DNA of 64,000 bases from PGYR01 sp041675005 (lineage in GTDB: Bacteria; Bacteroidota; Ignavibacteria; Kapaibacteriales; UBA2268): the NCBI GenBank assembly GCA_041675005.1, contig JBAYUQ010000001.1:310001-374000 (forward strand). The letters run 5' to 3'. The position numbers were made by a program, and so were the translations under genes. Positions 62,667 to 64,000 of this stretch are shown in pieces. Within the stretch, counting starts at the first letter, position 1, and every line of letters starts with the position of its first letter. A model generated the notes under the pieces. That model was not told where the DNA came from. It made no database searches and saw nothing but the letters and a program-made list of their open reading frames with translations.

Positions 62667-64000
62667 CTACCACTGTTTCTACTGCATCTAATATTTCATT
62701 TGATCTAACTAAATCTGTAATTGTATTATGATCATTATAAAGTGGTCTATCTTCGTCCAAATACTCAATATGTTTTCTAATAATTTCATAAGCTTTTGCA
62801 ACACCATCGCCAAATTTGAAATCTCTAAAATCAAGTGCTTGTGCCGCAGCAAAGAACTCTATACCGATAATGCTATGAGCATTCTCTAATATCTGTTTAT
62901 TTTTCAATGCTGTATTCATCCCCATAGAAACAAAATCTTCTTGGTCAGCTGCAGCAGGTATAGATTGTACTGAAGCGGGTGCAGATAGCATTCTTTGCTC
63001 TACTATTAACGTATCAGCTGTATATTGGCTTAACATTAAACCACTATATAATCCAGCTTTATCTGTTAAGAAACTAGGTAATCCTTGACTTAGAGCTGGG
63101 TTTAACAATCTATTTAACCTTCTTTCAGAAAGTACAGAAATCATTGTAATAGCGGCACCAGCAGAGTCCATTGGTAATGAAACTGGTGAACCTTGGAAGT
63201 TAGCACCAGATAATACTTCATTATCATCAGGGAAGAATATTGGATTATCTCCTACACCATTTAATTCTATTTCGACTTGTTCTTGAGCCCATCTAATAGC
63301 ATCTCTTGCTGCCCCAATAACTTGAGGGCTAGAACGCATAGAGTAAGCATCTTGAACTTTAGTTTTAATTTTACCAGTTATTAAATCACTACCTTCTAAA
63401 CATTTTCTTATTGAAATTGCACTTTTTACAGCTCCTTGAAATCCTCGTACTTCGTGCAATTTTTTACTATACGGCTTCATATTTGCCATAAGTGCTTCTA
63501 AAGACATTGCTGCTGCAATTTCAGAATGTTTGATTAGCTTTTTGAAGTCGTATAGATGAATTGCACTCATTGCTGTTAATAAATTTGAGCCATTTATAAA
63601 AGCTAATCCATCTCTTGCTTTCAATCCTGGTATAGGAATGCCTGCTCTTTCGAATGCCTCTTTACCTGGTAATAGTTCACCTTGATAATATGCTTGCCCT
63701 TCACCTAACATAAGTAAAGCAGCTTGTGCCATAGGTGCTAAATCTCCGCTTGCACCAACAGAACCTTTCTGACAAACGAATGGGGTAACTCCTTTATTAA
63801 GCATATCAACAATAGTTTGAGTTATTTCTAGTCGGCATCCACTGTTTCCATTTGCATGTACATTTATCCTTCCGGCTAAAGCTCCACGCACATATTCAAT
63901 TGGTGCAGGAGCACCTATTCCAGCTGAATGATTATAGATAAGGTTCTTCTGGAATTGCTCCAATTGTTCATCGCTTAGAACGATTTCTGAGAATTCTCCG
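62647..64000 (-). CDS. histidine/aromatic amino acid ammonia-lyase, 5' truncated
   Basis: The frame is open to the right window edge, so the N-terminus is missing. About 450 residues are visible. The MIO prosthetic group forms from Ala-Ser-Gly in GSVGASGDLAPMAQ, and GDNPIFFPD, QGSPVSLPMD and the later TADTLIVEQRMLS are family segments. The enzyme removes ammonia from histidine, or from phenylalanine or tyrosine. The substrate-selectivity region NLIYNHSAGIGAP does not decide it by eye. No other hut genes are in view, so histidine degradation is not assured. Confidence 0.85.
   Translation of the reverse strand, partial: GEFSEIVLSDEQLEQFQKNLIYNHSAGIGAPAPIEYVRGALAGRINVHANGNSGCRLEITQTIVDMLNKGVTPFVCQKGSVGASGDLAPMAQAALLMLGEGQAYYQGELLPGKEAFERAGIPIPGLKARDGLAFINGSNLLTAMSAIHLYDFKKLIKHSEIAAAMSLEALMANMKPYSKKLHEVRGFQGAVKSAISIRKCLEGSDLITGKIKTKVQDAYSMRSSPQVIGAARDAIRWAQEQVEIELNGVGDNPIFFPDDNEVLSGANFQGSPVSLPMDSAGAAITMISVLSERRLNRLLNPALSQGLPSFLTDKAGLYSGLMLSQYTADTLIVEQRMLSAPASVQSIPAAADQEDFVSMGMNTALKNKQILENAHSIIGIEFFAAAQALDFRDFKFGDGVAKAYEIIRKHIEYLDEDRPLYNDHNTITDLVRSNEILDAVETVVGDLDIE

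Noticed and set aside
1..64000. CRISPR arrays, insertion sequences, integrases, rRNA genes or prophage
   Set aside because: No direct-repeat arrays, transposase motifs, terminal inverted repeats or rRNA-like stretches were seen.

Overview
The window is strongly AT-rich, gene-dense DNA from a Gram-negative bacterium of the Bacteroidota/Chlorobiota (FCB) lineage. Three things point there. Four proteins carry type IX secretion (T9SS) C-terminal sorting domains. There are homologues or look-alikes of T9SS components: a giant C25 gingipain-like peptidase and GldL/GldM-like membrane proteins. Several start codons, and the tRNA-Cys gene, are preceded by the TAnnTTTG -7 element of Bacteroidota housekeeping promoters. 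Genes commonly overlap as ATGA or TAATG. I cannot name the species; an Ignavibacteria- or Kapabacteria-like member of the group would fit.

Layout. 1-3.2 kb: a truncated outer-membrane barrel gene, an RsbW-type ATPase and a membrane-anchored P-loop NTPase. 3.2-13 kb: mostly minus-strand housekeeping, namely pdxH, a cysteine-desulfurase-like gene, gcvH, a lipoprotein gene broken by one in-frame TGA, accC-accB-efp-tRNA-Cys, and trmD-rimM-dtd-mscS. 12.7-23 kb, plus strand: a solitary nuoC, then hflX-mfd-tsaB-purB-lysC-lysA. 23-30 kb: an unknown exported protein, pcrA/uvrD, a secreted lysine-rich protein with a sorting tail, a PASTA protein, nrnA and lysine 6-aminotransferase. 30-42 kb: a GldL-like membrane protein, an 1834-residue C25 peptidase, a plug/barrel outer-membrane protein and gyrA. 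42-49 kb: an AI-2E-type permease, a tandem duplication of temptin-like secreted proteins that left a fragment of the neighbouring acetyltransferase gene behind, then a minus-strand envelope operon (HicB-like, CPBP protease, TPR, NamZ/DUF1343, GNAT). 49-62 kb: an eleven-gene plus-strand envelope/export operon. 62-64 kb: a family-4 uracil-DNA glycosylase and a truncated histidine/aromatic ammonia-lyase.

The most interesting candidate system is in the 49-62 kb operon. A heparinase-II/III-like protein, a flippase and LptG are followed by a GldL-like protein (two membrane helices with a buried Glu and a long coiled coil) whose gene overlaps that of a GldM-like protein (one N-terminal helix and a large beta-rich periplasmic part). 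After them come a TolC-type channel, an RDD protein, a MacA-like adaptor, an ABC ATPase and two MacB-type permeases. A second, larger protein with the same two-helix module lies at 30.6 kb, directly upstream of the C25 peptidase. I infer a divergent GldLM-type, ion-driven motor family associated with secretion or lipid/polymer export. This rests on short motif matches and topology read by eye and needs profile and structure comparison.
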